Shown: positions 53,324 to 63,070, counted from the first letter of the stretch. The stretch is DNA of 64,000 nt from Thalassospira mesophila (GCF_002115755.1 NZ_JFKA01000010.1:62001-126000), one strand, 5' to 3'. Program-made: numbers and translations. Notes: generated from the letters alone by a model not told the origin.

Positions 53324-55468
53324 CTAACAGGCCGCGATGGTGCGATAGGTGTTGCGCCCGCCTTTTTTGGCCAGATAAAGCGCGCGATCTGCCTTGCGAT
53401 ATAAATTATCGGCATCGCATTCGCAGCCCTTGCAATAGCTGATGCCAATACTGGCCCCGACGGTAATTTCGTTGCCGTCAATCATACGCGGGCGGCCGAT
53501 TTCCTGAATGATGCGCGCGGCGGGAATTTGTGCTTCTTCGGGGTTGCCCATGGCGGGCAGTAAAATGGCAAATTCATCGCCGCCCAAACGGGCCACCACA
53601 TCGGCATCGCGAAAGCGCGAGCGCAAAAAGTTGGCAATTTCGATCAGTAATTTATCGCCAACCGGGTGCCCATAGGTGTCATTGACCTGTTTGAACCAGT
53701 CCAGATCGAGCAGCAGCAACGCGACATTCTGGTTAATACGTTCGCTTAGCCGAATGGCCTGAGCAAGCCGGTCGTTAAACAGATGCCGGTTGGCAAGCCC
53801 GGTCAGCGGGTCGGTCAGGGCCATTTGGCGAATTTGTTCCTCGATCGCCTTGGACGGGGTGATGTCGCTGTGGGTTCCGGCCATACGCAAGGGTCTGCCA
53901 TCGGCATCCCAGTCAAAAACCTTGCCGCGGTCCAGCACCCAGATCCAGTCGCCATTTTTGTGCCGCACCCGGCATTCGCACTGGAAATAGGTGCTACGAC
54001 CTTCAAAATGTTCGGTCAGCAATTTATCGGAATTTTCCAGATCATCAGGATGGCACAAATTGCGCCAGCCCTGAATGCTGGGGGTGCCCAGTTCGGCCAG
54101 GGTATAACCGATAATTTCGGCCCAGCGTTCGTTAAAGCGGATGTCGCCAGTTTGAATATTCCATTCCCAGGTTCCGGCATTGGTTCCGCGAATAATTTCA
54201 TCAAGGCGCTGGCGTTCCTCGACCAACTCCTTGTTGGCATCTTCAAGCTGATGGGCATATTGATTGCGCTGGGTCACATCGAAAATAATCGAATGCAGAA
54301 ATTCGCGCCCATGAATTTTAATCGACCCGGAATTAACCTCGACATCGCGAATTTCGCCATTGGCCAGACGATGGTGAAAACTGAACCGGGCCGACCCCTG
54401 CTGCAAGGTCTGGTTTATCGCCGCATCAACGGTATCGTCGGACTGAACGTTAATCTCGCTTATTTTCAGTTGGCATATTTGCGCGTGGGTATAGCCGTAA
54501 AATGTCAATGCCGCCTGATTGGCATCGTGTATACGCCCGCTAAGCGGATCGATCAGCAATTTGATCGCCGGGTTATGCATAAACATTTGCCGGTAAATCG
54601 TTTCGCGTTCGGCCATTGCCTTTTCGACGGTGTAAACATCGCTGATATCGCAAAACGACGTGACGATGCTGTCAAATTCGCCAGTTACCGGGTGATATGC
54701 CGGTATGGCCTGCATCCGCACCCAACATGTGACCCCCGCGCCAATCTTGCGGCAAATACCAAGGATGGTAGCCTCAAATGGCTGCCCGGTGCGCGCAACA
54801 GTATTAACGGGATGGTCGGCAATACTGATCGACCCGCCAGCTTCGTCAACCAGCGCATAATTTTCACCCAGCGGGTGCCAGCCCTCAAACCGGGCCGGGT
54901 CTATATCAAATATTGTCGCCGCCGCCGCATTATGGCGGATAACCTTGCCTGCCAGATCATGGACCAGCACCCCTTCGGCAACATGGTCGAGGATAAATTC
55001 GGTGCGATTTTGCGGGGTTTGAACGGTTTCATAATCGCAGGAACCGCTGCCAAGCGCACGCATGCTGCCCATAACGCTACGGTGCCCTTCGGGGCCTGTA
55101 TCGGTCACCATGGCATGGTCAAGCACATGCACCCACGTGCCATCATGACGGCGCAGGCGAAACTGGCGTATGATCGCCTGACTTGGCCAATCGGCAGGAT
55201 CGCAGGTTGACCGCAAGCCGGCACAATCATCGGGATGAACAAAAACCCACCACCAGTTGGCCGATTTCAGCCGGATTTCACGGGCGGGAACCCCCAAAAG
55301 CCCTGCACAATTGGCACTGATGTAACTTGTCGCAGGATCTTCAAGGTCGATGCAGTAAATAACGCATGCCGTCGCGGCTGTGGCATTGTCATCGGCAATA
55401 ATGCCCGCCGCAAAGCCGTCATCATGCGATTGGTCGGGCCTTCGCCCGCTATGATTGTGCGCATTCAT
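53324..55468 (-). CDS. PAS-domain diguanylate cyclase
   Basis: A 714-residue cytoplasmic signalling enzyme. Four PAS-like modules fill residues 30-540, the third and fourth clearest (NPAIKLLIDPLSGRIHDANQ, and GTWEWNIQTGDIRFNERWAE). The C-terminal domain has the active GGDEF motif (ARLGGDEFAILLP) and an inhibitory-site RxxD (RDAD) five residues before it, so it should make c-di-GMP with product feedback. No EAL domain and no membrane segment are present. The signals sensed by the PAS domains are unknown. A palindrome (GGAACA-AAA-TGTTCC) lies 31 nt before the start. Confidence 0.93.
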   Translation of the reverse strand: MNAHNHSGRRPDQSHDDGFAAGIIADDNATAATACVIYCIDLEDPATSYISANCAGLLGVPAREIRLKSANWWWVFVHPDDCAGLRSTCDPADWPSQAIIRQFRLRRHDGTWVHVLDHAMVTDTGPEGHRSVMGSMRALGSGSCDYETVQTPQNRTEFILDHVAEGVLVHDLAGKVIRHNAAAATIFDIDPARFEGWHPLGENYALVDEAGGSISIADHPVNTVARTGQPFEATILGICRKIGAGVTCWVRMQAIPAYHPVTGEFDSIVTSFCDISDVYTVEKAMAERETIYRQMFMHNPAIKLLIDPLSGRIHDANQAALTFYGYTHAQICQLKISEINVQSDDTVDAAINQTLQQGSARFSFHHRLANGEIRDVEVNSGSIKIHGREFLHSIIFDVTQRNQYAHQLEDANKELVEERQRLDEIIRGTNAGTWEWNIQTGDIRFNERWAEIIGYTLAELGTPSIQGWRNLCHPDDLENSDKLLTEHFEGRSTYFQCECRVRHKNGDWIWVLDRGKVFDWDADGRPLRMAGTHSDITPSKAIEEQIRQMALTDPLTGLANRHLFNDRLAQAIRLSERINQNVALLLLDLDWFKQVNDTYGHPVGDKLLIEIANFLRSRFRDADVVARLGGDEFAILLPAMGNPEEAQIPAARIIQEIGRPRMIDGNEITVGASIGISYCKGCECDADNLYRKADRALYLAKKGGRNTYRTIAAC

Positions 55469-55956
55469 GTTTTTGTTCTAATTGCTGCGTCCCCGGCACG
55501 GAACAAAATGTTCCGCAAGGTGCTGAGCGACACGTAATCATCGCTATACCCGGCTGGAACGGCTGCAACAATTTCCTTTTATTCTCGTTCCCTAATACGA
55601 CAACAGTATAGGTATAAGAATGATTCCAGCAATTGATCTGGCTTAAATTTTCGCGGGAAAATGCGGTTTTTGCACGATTTTTACCAAATTGCGCACTTTT
55701 CGACCCTAGACCTGAATATAAACGATTGTATAGGCCGTCACTTTTAAAAGGTATGGGCGTGCAAAACCCGCCAGCGCCTTTAAAAGACACGCAAATCAGG
55801 CGAATCGAATAAACCTTGGCGCGCAGGCACGGCCACACGATGCCAAAGGGCAACGCGCCACACCTGCCCCTGCAACGTCACATCGTCAAAATGGGATGCT
55901 GTTTCACCGGTGTCGCTGGCCACAAAACACGCAGCCCGGCAATATCGGGCGCGGTT
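55469..55956. other. Intergenic stretch upstream of the diguanylate cyclase gene
   Basis: About 490 bp without a supportable gene. It holds the palindrome GGAACA-AAA-TGTTCC at 55500-55514, a possible operator for the cyclase gene, and an AT-rich segment around 55600-55740 that could hold promoters. Frames in both strands here look like chance. Confidence 0.45.
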
Positions 55957-56673
55957 TTAACCCTGATACAGGTCGAGAAAGCGCCGGGCTGCAAGAATTT
56001 CATTACGCAGATTCTGGCGCTTTTCTTCGGCCTCGGCATCCGCGCCCCAGTTTTCGATGGCATAAATCTCATCAACCTGGGAAACGTCGAAGGCCTGTTT
56101 TGCATCGATATAACGATGTAAAACCGCCAGCCCGATAATAACCGACCCGCTTACCGTAATCAGGGTGTGAAGGGCGGCCAGTTCATGATCATCAAGCGGT
56201 TCGATCACATCTTGAACCGCCAGCAATGCAGTATCTTCCTGCGCAATGGGCATAACGCCATGCGTGACATTTAACGATACCGACAATTCGGTTTTCGCCC
56301 AGTCAAGCAAGGGCTGCCATTGTTCGTGCTGCTTACGCATCAAATCATCAGGATATTGCGCGCGGTAACATAAAAGGTCGCTGCGGCCATAGCCGGTTAA
56401 TTCGGCAATCACAACGGCGCGGTTTGGGGCCACGCGGTCTATCGCGGTTGCGGCAAGCTGCATGATTGGCATGGTGGACGGCACAATATGCTCACCCTGC
56501 GCGTCCCATTCGGCGGCAATTGCCTCGGCCAGGGGCTGATTGCGCAGCACAAAATCGGCCTTGCCCGGGGTTTTTACCGCCCGTCCGTCAAGATGAATAC
56601 GCCACCCTTGCCCGTTTTCGGCTGGGGCGGTCGCAACCTGTTTGTAAAACCGTTTGATTGATGCATTTGCCAT
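55957..56673 (-). CDS. ATP12 family F1-ATPase assembly chaperone
   Basis: A 238-residue ATP12-type chaperone. RFYKQVATAPAENGQGWRIH (the ATP12 start), GRAVKTPGKADFVL, IAAEWDAQGEHIVPSTMPIM and YGRSDLLCYRAQYPDDL are standard. It binds the F1 alpha subunit during ATP synthase assembly in alphaproteobacteria and mitochondria. The gene has no cotranscribed neighbour here. Confidence 0.93.
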   Translation of the reverse strand: MANASIKRFYKQVATAPAENGQGWRIHLDGRAVKTPGKADFVLRNQPLAEAIAAEWDAQGEHIVPSTMPIMQLAATAIDRVAPNRAVVIAELTGYGRSDLLCYRAQYPDDLMRKQHEQWQPLLDWAKTELSVSLNVTHGVMPIAQEDTALLAVQDVIEPLDDHELAALHTLITVSGSVIIGLAVLHRYIDAKQAFDVSQVDEIYAIENWGADAEAEEKRQNLRNEILAARRFLDLYQG

Positions 56674-56947
56674 AAGGGCGATATGCCCAAAACGGCAAAA
56701 AGACGCAAGCAGTTTGATGTGAAAAACGGCATTTGGTGCCGTTAATTACGTAAATTGCATATTTTTTACACAAAATTTTCCGTTGCCGTGTTTTTACCCA
56801 TTCCAGCAAAAGGCCAAAGCCCGCCAAACCTGTGGTTCGGCAAAGATGGCGCGAATATGGCACGGCCCTTGCTGGTATCAGGCGGGTTTTGGGCTTGAGG
56901 CAACGAAACATGTCGCGAAACGCGACACAATCAGGAGACTTCGACAA

Positions 56948-57970
56948 ATGGGTAAATTCGGATCACGGGTCGCGGCACTGACCCTTGGGGTCGCAGCACT
57001 GGTGGTGGTACATGCCGCCAAAGCAGATACGCCGATCAAATTTTCGCTCGACTGGAAATTTGAAGGCCATACCGCCCCTTATATTCTGGCCAAGAAAAAG
57101 GGCTATTTCTCCGACGAAGGGCTCGATGTCACGATTGATTCGGGCAATGGCTCGGTCGGGGCGATTACGCGGGTTGCCAGTGGCGCCTATGACATTTCCT
57201 TTGCCGATATCAATTCACTGGTCGAATTTAACGCAAGCCACCCCGACCAGGCCATGAAGTCGATTTTCATGGTGTATGACCGCCCGCCGTTTTCGTTGTT
57301 CATGCTGAAAAAAAGCGGCATCACCAAACCGGAAGATTTAAAGGGTAAAACCCTTGGCGCGCCGGTTTTTGATGCCTCGCGCAAGCTGTTCCCGGCTTTC
57401 GCCGAGGCCACCGGCCTGTCGATGGATGATGTTAAATGGGAAAGCATGGACCCGCCCCTGCGCGAACCAATGCTGGTGCGCGGTGATGTGGACGGCATTT
57501 CGGGCCACTATTTCACATCTGTTCTGAACCTTGAATCGCAGGGCATTAAAAAAGAAGACATGGTGGTCTTCAAATATGCCGATTACGGGTTGGATTTTTA
57601 TGGCAACGGCATTTTGGCCTCGCGCGATATGATGGAAAACCATGGCGACGAACTGCGTGGTTTCTTGCGGGCCGTAGTTAAAGGCTGGCGCGATGCGATT
57701 GCCAACCCCGCAGAAGCCATTGCGGCCTTAAAAGAAGTTGATCCGTTAATTGACACCAAACTTGAAACCGAACGCCTGAACATGGTGATCGAGGACAATG
57801 TCGTTACCGACGAAGTTCTGGCACATGGCATGGGCCCGATTTCAACCGACCGCATGGCCAAAGCGATTGATCAGGTCAGCCTGGCTTTTGGCATCCAAAA
57901 CCCGCCCAAAGTGGCCGATATTTTCACCAGCATTTACATGCCGGGCGAAAAAGACCGCAAAATTAAATAA
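56948..57970 (+). CDS. NMT1/ThiY-type ABC transporter substrate-binding protein
   Basis: A 340-residue periplasmic binding protein. A signal peptide (VAALTLGVAALVVVHAAKA) leads into the NMT1/THI5 fold (KFSLDWKFEGHTAPYILAKK, KGYFSDEGLDVTI, YDISFADINSLVEF). Relatives bind pyrimidine thiamine precursors, riboflavin, taurine-like sulfonates or others. The ATG at 56948 has AGGAGA upstream. A small hairpin (GTCGCG-AAA-CGCGAC) lies just before it, and a second (AACGGCA/TGCCGTT) at 56725-56743. No TPP riboswitch is visible, which argues against a clear thiamine role. Confidence 0.88.
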   Translation: MGKFGSRVAALTLGVAALVVVHAAKADTPIKFSLDWKFEGHTAPYILAKKKGYFSDEGLDVTIDSGNGSVGAITRVASGAYDISFADINSLVEFNASHPDQAMKSIFMVYDRPPFSLFMLKKSGITKPEDLKGKTLGAPVFDASRKLFPAFAEATGLSMDDVKWESMDPPLREPMLVRGDVDGISGHYFTSVLNLESQGIKKEDMVVFKYADYGLDFYGNGILASRDMMENHGDELRGFLRAVVKGWRDAIANPAEAIAALKEVDPLIDTKLETERLNMVIEDNVVTDEVLAHGMGPISTDRMAKAIDQVSLAFGIQNPPKVADIFTSIYMPGEKDRKIK

Positions 57971-58007
57971 GCAAAACCGTACGCACACAAGCAGGGAGAA
58001 TAAAGCT

Positions 58008-58793
58008 GTGTCCAACAGTTTTGTCGAATTGAGCAATGTCAGATTACGCTATAGCGAAGGCGATGATCTCGCACTTGATACGACGGATATGAAAATCCGC
58101 AAGGGCGAGTTTGTCGCCGTTGTCGGACCCTCGGGATGTGGTAAATCCTCCCTGCTTAAACTTGTTTCAGGGCTGATGCCGCCCAGCGACGGCACCGTCA
58201 TTGTTGATGGCCACGAAGTGGCGGGGCCGTTAAAAATTGTCGGTATGGCGTTTCAAAACCCCACCCTTCTACCGTGGCGCACCACGCTTGATAACGTGTT
58301 GCTGCCGCTTGAAATTGTAAAACCGCATCGCAACCGCCTGCGCCAACACAAGGCCGAATATGTTGCGCGCGCCAAGGCGTTATTGGCCACCGTGGGGCTT
58401 GCGGGATACGAAGACAAATTCCCGTGGGAGCTTTCCGGCGGGATGCAACAGCGCGCGTCCCTGTGCCGGGCATTGATCCACGAGCCGGACCTTTTAATGC
58501 TCGACGAGCCGTTTGCCGCGCTCGATGCCTTCACCCGCGAGGAACTGTGGGACATTTTGCAAAACCTTTGGATGGTGCGGCCTTTTACCGTCATGCTGGT
58601 AACGCATGATTTGCGCGAGGCGGCCTATCTGGCAGACACGGTTTATGTGATGTCCAAGCGGCCCGGACGCATCCTGGTAGCACGCGACAACACGCTGCCC
58701 CGCCCGCGTGATCAGGAAACCACCTTTACCCAGCCCTTTATCGATCTGGTCCATGAATTGCGCAGTCACATTCGTGATGTGCGTGCCGCCTAA
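58008..58793 (+). CDS. ABC transporter ATPase of the NMT1-type importer
   Basis: A 261-residue ATPase. Walker A is GPSGCGKSSLLKLVSGL, Q loop AFQNPTLLPWRTTLDNVLLP, signature LSGGMQQRASLCRAL, Walker B LLMLDEPFAALDAFTRE, H loop LVTHDLREAAYLADTVYVM. This is the SsuB/TauB/ThiZ pattern. The start is a GTG at 58008 with AGGGAG upstream; the longer frame runs into the previous gene. It is the middle gene of a binding protein, ATPase, permease set. Confidence 0.92.
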   Translation: MSNSFVELSNVRLRYSEGDDLALDTTDMKIRKGEFVAVVGPSGCGKSSLLKLVSGLMPPSDGTVIVDGHEVAGPLKIVGMAFQNPTLLPWRTTLDNVLLPLEIVKPHRNRLRQHKAEYVARAKALLATVGLAGYEDKFPWELSGGMQQRASLCRALIHEPDLLMLDEPFAALDAFTREELWDILQNLWMVRPFTVMLVTHDLREAAYLADTVYVMSKRPGRILVARDNTLPRPRDQETTFTQPFIDLVHELRSHIRDVRAA

Positions 58794-58816
58794 CCGCCTT
58801 TGTCAGGAAATTTGTC

Positions 58817-59587
58817 ATGACCAAAAGAACCAACCTGAGCAAGGCATCCCCGTGGATCAGTGCGGCTGTGCTGTTTTTATTGTGGGAAGGCATCGTGCGG
58901 CTTTTTCATATTCCGGTTTATGTGTTGCCCACACCGTCGGCCAGCCTTGAAGCCGCATGGCAATATCGCGATGCGATCTGGATGCACGCAACCCACACGC
59001 TTTACACAACCCTGTTCGGCTTTGCAATTGCCGTGGCTTTCGGCGTGGTTCTGGGCGCGCTTGTGGGGTCTAGCAAGGCGATTTACATTGCCGCCAACCC
59101 GTTACTGGTCGGCTTTAATTCGGTCCCCAAGGTGGCACTGGTGCCGGTTTTCGTGATGTGGTTTGGCATTGGCACCGTGCCCGCCATCATTACTGCCTTT
59201 ATCATTTCGTTTTTCCCGATTGTGGTCAATGTTGCCACCGGCCTTGCCACACTGGAACCCGAATTACGCGATGTCTTGCGATCCCTTGGGGCAACGCGCA
59301 CCGATATTTTATTCAAGGTCGGCTTTCCCCGTGCCCTGCCCTATTTCTTTGCATCGCTTAAGGTCGCGGTGACGCTGGCCTTTGTCGGCTCGGTCATTTC
59401 TGAAACCGTGGCATCGAATGTTGGCGTCGGGTATTTGATGCTGGCCGCATCATCCAAATTCAACATGCCGCTGGTGTTTGCCGGTTTGCTGGTGATCGCG
59501 GTAATGGGCATTGTGATGTATGAATTTTTCAACATCATCGAACGCCGGTCCACCAAATGGGCCAACCGCGCTAACCCGGACGGGTAA
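58817..59587 (+). CDS. ABC transporter permease of the NMT1-type importer
   Basis: A 256-residue permease with about six membrane segments and the EAA loop (LRDVLRSLGATRTDILFKVG) of the BPD_transp_1 family (SsuC/ThiX-like). It lies 23 nt after the ATPase gene. Transport substrate is not known; pyrimidine, sulfonate or riboflavin-like compounds are all possible for this family. Confidence 0.92.
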   Translation: MTKRTNLSKASPWISAAVLFLLWEGIVRLFHIPVYVLPTPSASLEAAWQYRDAIWMHATHTLYTTLFGFAIAVAFGVVLGALVGSSKAIYIAANPLLVGFNSVPKVALVPVFVMWFGIGTVPAIITAFIISFFPIVVNVATGLATLEPELRDVLRSLGATRTDILFKVGFPRALPYFFASLKVAVTLAFVGSVISETVASNVGVGYLMLAASSKFNMPLVFAGLLVIAVMGIVMYEFFNIIERRSTKWANRANPDG

Positions 59588-59610
59588 ATTTTCGACAGTT
59601 GATCCAAACA

Positions 59611-59647
59611 AAAATGGCCGGGCCACGAGGAATCGCCCGGCCATTTT
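59611..59647. terminator. Bidirectional terminator between permease and dienelactone hydrolase genes
   Basis: AAAATGGCCGGGC pairs with GCCCGGCCATTTT around an 11-nt loop, with A/T ends on both sides, between convergent genes. Confidence 0.9.
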
Positions 59648-59665
59648 GTGAATGCGGCGACTTGA

Positions 59666-60490
59666 TCAGCCAAGTTTTTCAGTAAAAAAGTTCATGGTGC
59701 GTTGCCAGGCCAATGTGGCATCGGCATCGTCATATCGGCCACCGGTGGGGTTGGCAAAAGCGTGGTTGGCTTCGTACCAGAAAATCTGATATTCGGTTTT
59801 TCCGGCGGCTTTCAGCGACTTTTCAAAGCCATCCACCATCGATTTATTAATGTTTTGATCCAGCGTGCCAAAATGCCCCATCACCGGCGCATTCAGCGAT
59901 GCCAGTTGCTGCGGTGTTTTGGCAACATTGCCATAATAAATAACACAGGCATCAACATCGGTTGCCAGTGCCGTGTTCAGCGACCAGCCGCCACCAAAAC
60001 ACCAGCCAACCACACCCACCTTACCCGTGCAGTCCTTGTGGTCTTTTAAATAGGCCACAGATGCCTTTAGCTTTGACGTTGCCGCAACACTGTCAACAGA
60101 CGCCATCAGTTCCTTGGCCCCGTTTGCCGTGGTTGCTGCGGGTTTTCCATACAGGTCAACCGCCAGTGCGATATAACCCTGCTGGGCATATTCCGCCGCC
60201 GTGGCGCGGATCTGATCATTCAGGCCCCACCATTCGTGGATCATCACAACGGCAGATGCCGGTAACTTTGCCGGTAAAATAACCTCCGCCATCATGGTTT
60301 CGCCAGTTGGCGCAGTAATGGTGACCTTTTTCAGGGTTGATGCCGCCGCATGCGCCAAAACCGGGTCCGCCAGCACAACAGCAAGCGGCAAAACGGCCAG
60401 CCCTTTTAAAAACAGGCGTCGTTCCTGATCGGTTGCCTTGGGCGGCGGCCCCAAATGATCATGTGACCCACATCCATCAAGCGTACACAT
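59666..60490 (-). CDS. Dienelactone hydrolase family protein with Tat-type signal
   Basis: A 274-residue alpha/beta hydrolase. The twin-arginine signal ERRLFLKGLAVLPLAVVLA lies near residues 24-42, so export by Tat is likely. The fold shows SAVVMIHEWWGLNDQIR, the nucleophile Cys in VGVVGWCFGGGWSLNTAL and the catalytic His in WYEANHAFANPTGGRY. Relatives hydrolyse dienelactones and related esters. The start at 60490 is set by AGGAGG, 6 nt upstream of the ATG; the longer frame adds ten residues without support. Confidence 0.9.
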   Translation of the reverse strand: MCTLDGCGSHDHLGPPPKATDQERRLFLKGLAVLPLAVVLADPVLAHAAASTLKKVTITAPTGETMMAEVILPAKLPASAVVMIHEWWGLNDQIRATAAEYAQQGYIALAVDLYGKPAATTANGAKELMASVDSVAATSKLKASVAYLKDHKDCTGKVGVVGWCFGGGWSLNTALATDVDACVIYYGNVAKTPQQLASLNAPVMGHFGTLDQNINKSMVDGFEKSLKAAGKTEYQIFWYEANHAFANPTGGRYDDADATLAWQRTMNFFTEKLG

Positions 60491-60877
60491 CCAAGCCTCC
60501 TGTTTGTTGTTTTCCAACAATACCTGCCGGGGCGATGCCGCACCGCGCAGATATTGTTAAGCTTTCCCGGCAAAAGCCGTTTACGGGAAAAAGGGTTCCG
60601 CAACCGCCGCAAAATGGCAAATCACAGTCCTGTCATGGAAAAACCGGTTATTGGGGCCATCGGCATGAAAACGCCGATTTTTCGCCATTTATCAAAGAAA
60701 ATCGGCCCCGAGGGGGCGCGAGGCCACCGTGATCTGGTTCACCTTTTGCGCCGCCTTGCCATGCCACGTTGTTGTAAAAACGCAGCAAAAGGCAGGCGGT
60801 GATCACATCGCAACTTTAAATCATCGGTGAACTTGCCTAGTCTGCAGGTCGCAAAATTAAAATCACGGCAGGAACAA
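60491..60877. other. Intergenic stretch between divergent genes
   Basis: About 390 bp between the dienelactone hydrolase and HAD genes. I see no gene, repeat or terminator; it should hold promoters of both genes. Frames across it look like chance. Confidence 0.5.
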
Positions 60878-61492
60878 ATGCAGGAAATTGAAACGGTATT
60901 GTTTGATCTGGGCGGTGTGCTGGTAAATTGGGACCCGCGCCACCTTTATCGCAAGATTTTCACCGATAGCAGCGAGATGGAATATTTTCTGGCCGAAATA
61001 TGCCACCCGCACTGGAACTTCCTGCATGACAAGGCCGCACTGGAATTTGAAAATTCCATCCCCGACCTGCAACATCGCCACCCGAAATACCATGACCAGA
61101 TTGCCGCCTGGCGCGACCGCTGGCCCGAAATGCTGGCCGGGTCCATTGGCGGCACCGAACGGGTACTCGAAGACCTGAAACACCAAAACAAGGTCCGGCT
61201 TTATGCCCTGACCAACTGGTCTCACCAGACATGGCCACATGCCTTGGCGAAATTTCCCTTTTTGCAAAATTTTGAGGGGATTTTGGTATCGGGCCAGGAA
61301 AAACTGGCAAAACCGGACCCGCGCATTTTTGATCTCGCTGCCAGCCGGTTCGGGTTTGATCCCAAAACCACGTTATTTATTGACGATGTTGAAAAGAACA
61401 TTCAACAAGCCCGCGAAATGGGCTTTGCCACCCACTGGTTTCGCGACCCGGCCAAGCTGCGCAAGGATTTGATGGATCGGGGCATTCTGTAA
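60878..61492 (+). CDS. HAD family hydrolase (haloacid dehalogenase-like)
   Basis: A 204-residue HAD-IA protein. Motif I is VLFDLGGVLVNWDPRHLY, motif II is YALTNWS, motif III/IV lie in KLAKPDPRIFDLAASR and TLFIDDVEKNIQQAREMG. The HAD-IA / 2-haloacid-dehalogenase group acts on many phosphates or halo-acids. The start at 60878 has AGGA 6 nt upstream; the longer frame starts with GTG and is not supported. Confidence 0.9.
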   Translation: MQEIETVLFDLGGVLVNWDPRHLYRKIFTDSSEMEYFLAEICHPHWNFLHDKAALEFENSIPDLQHRHPKYHDQIAAWRDRWPEMLAGSIGGTERVLEDLKHQNKVRLYALTNWSHQTWPHALAKFPFLQNFEGILVSGQEKLAKPDPRIFDLAASRFGFDPKTTLFIDDVEKNIQQAREMGFATHWFRDPAKLRKDLMDRGIL

Positions 61493-61527
61493 GCCCGCCT
61501 GCGCTGCCCCCCCCTTAAAACACCAAC

Positions 61528-61554
61528 GGGCCGGTGGCATTACGCCACCGGCCC
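61528..61554. terminator. Hairpin between the HAD and SRPBCC genes
   Basis: GGGCCGGTGGC pairs with GCCACCGGCCC around a 5-nt loop between convergent genes. T runs are short (TTTT a few bases away on the minus strand), so it is a fair terminator. Confidence 0.65.
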
Positions 61555-61584
61555 GACCTGGTTAACCCGCCACAAACAAGGGGA

Positions 61585-62082
61585 CTATTTTTTCGCATCC
61601 CGCAAATAGGTTGCGAAAACATCGCCAAAAACCTGCTGCCAGCCGGTGATGTAGCCATCACGCACAGCCGTGGCAATTTCACCCAGATTTTCCCATTCCC
61701 AATGCACCAGTTTGATCACGCAATGGCCAAAGGCATTTTGATCAAAGCTGACACTGACGCGGGTATAGTCCCCCGCATCCCAGCCCGGATGCCAGGTAAA
61801 GGCAACCTGTTCGCCCGGCAGCCAGATTTCGATCTTGCCCCAGGTCAGCGGTGTGCGCCCACGGGCGGTTTCAATAATTTCACCACCCAGACCGGGATGC
61901 ATTTTAATGCCGGTGCATTCTTCGCGTGAAATGGTGTGGCTGGCACGCGGCCACCATTCATTAAAGTTTTCGGTAAAGGCGATAAAGGCGGCTTCGGGAT
62001 CGCGCGGTACTGTAATTTCCACAGTAACCGGATCAAGCAGTGCCATATCCGCGCCGTCGGTGGTAAAACTTTCGTCAGTCAT
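61585..62082 (-). CDS. SRPBCC (AHSA1-type) family protein
   Basis: A 165-residue START/Bet v 1-like protein (VTVEITVPRDPEAAFIAFTE, then PGEQVAFTWHPGWDAGDYTR and TGWQQVFGDVFATYL). Such proteins bind hydrophobic ligands; no specific role is readable. It lies 10 nt after the HAD phosphatase gene upstream and is probably co-transcribed. Confidence 0.85.
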   Translation of the reverse strand: MTDESFTTDGADMALLDPVTVEITVPRDPEAAFIAFTENFNEWWPRASHTISREECTGIKMHPGLGGEIIETARGRTPLTWGKIEIWLPGEQVAFTWHPGWDAGDYTRVSVSFDQNAFGHCVIKLVHWEWENLGEIATAVRDGYITGWQQVFGDVFATYLRDAKK

Positions 62083-62091
62083 GCTCTTGCC

Positions 62092-62790
62092 TCAGGCCGT
62101 TTCGGCGGCCGGTTTCCATAAATCATCCAAAATCGCGGGCAACTGGTCAAAATGGTCAATGACCGCATGTGCCCCGGCCGATTGCAGCTTTTCGCGATCG
62201 TGATAGCCCCATGCCACACCGATCGACAGCATGCCCGCCGCCCGGCCCATTTCGATATCAAAGGTGGTATCGCCAATCATGGCGCAGCAGCGCGGATCAA
62301 CACCGGTTTCCATCATCGCCGCTTCCAGCATCGAAGGATGTGGCTTTGACGGGTGGTTGTCGCAAGTCTGCAAGGTGACAAACCGCTTTGACAAATTATT
62401 GCGGTCTAGCACCGCATCAAGCCCGCGCCGCGCCTTACCGGTCGCCACCCCGGATAACCAGCCGCGCTGATCAAGGGTATTAATCACCTCGAGCACACCG
62501 GGAAACAGGGGTTCGAAAAAATCCGGGCTTTGGCGCAGGGTAAAAAAGGCTGATTTGTAACTGTTGGTGACGGCCTCGATCAGGGTGGTTTCCAGCATCG
62601 CGGGGCGGGCCAGCTGGGCAATTGCTTCTGGCAGGCTCAGACCAATGATGGTGCGGGTTTTCTCAAGGCCGGGGCAATCCAGCCCGTGTTCGGCAAAGGC
62701 GTGGTCCATGCAATGGGCAATGGCATGCTGACTGTCCACAAGGGTACCGTCGCAATCAAAAATCACCAGTCGAAGCAAATCTGTCGTCAT
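62092..62790 (-). CDS. HAD family phosphatase, phosphoglycolate phosphatase-like
   Basis: A 232-residue HAD-IA phosphatase. Motif I is RLVIFDCDGTLVDSQHAI, the cap follows, then SGVATGKARRGLDAVLDR (motif II/III region) and SKPHPSMLEAAMMETGV with MIGDTTFDIEMGRAAGM (motif IV). Close to Gph and related enzymes; phosphoglycolate, pyrophosphate or other phosphates are possible. It precedes the SRPBCC gene. In other alphaproteobacteria, as I recall, an RluA-family gene, a HAD gene of this type and an ATP12 gene often lie together. Confidence 0.9.
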   Translation of the reverse strand: MTTDLLRLVIFDCDGTLVDSQHAIAHCMDHAFAEHGLDCPGLEKTRTIIGLSLPEAIAQLARPAMLETTLIEAVTNSYKSAFFTLRQSPDFFEPLFPGVLEVINTLDQRGWLSGVATGKARRGLDAVLDRNNLSKRFVTLQTCDNHPSKPHPSMLEAAMMETGVDPRCCAMIGDTTFDIEMGRAAGMLSIGVAWGYHDREKLQSAGAHAVIDHFDQLPAILDDLWKPAAETA

Positions 62791-63070
62791 TCACAGGCCC
62801 TGTATCGTATCGCCATCATGGGTTTAACATGACAATTCATGACAACTGCCAACAGGCCACGGGGGAATAAATCTCATCCCGGCGGCGGCAGCGCACGGTG
62901 CCCCTACCGTCTAGCGCATAGCGGGGAAAAGATCGAGTCTTCCCGACAAAAGAAACGCCCTGCGCATTTAATGCCCAAGTCATTCAACCCAAAGGGAAAT
63001 AAAGCGCGCTATTATTTATTAGAATTTAGTTATACAATGGTGGATGGCCCCGAAAAAGGGGGAGGAAACC

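Noticed and set aside
55816-56121. 101-residue plus-strand frame opposite the start of the ATP12 gene region
   Set aside because: It lies mostly on the opposite strand of the ATP12 gene and has no ribosome-binding site or homology-like pattern.
56711-56947. Possible TPP riboswitch before the NMT1-type importer
   Set aside because: I looked for the conserved CTGAGA and ACCTGATC-type segments of the TPP aptamer and did not find them; only two small hairpins are present.
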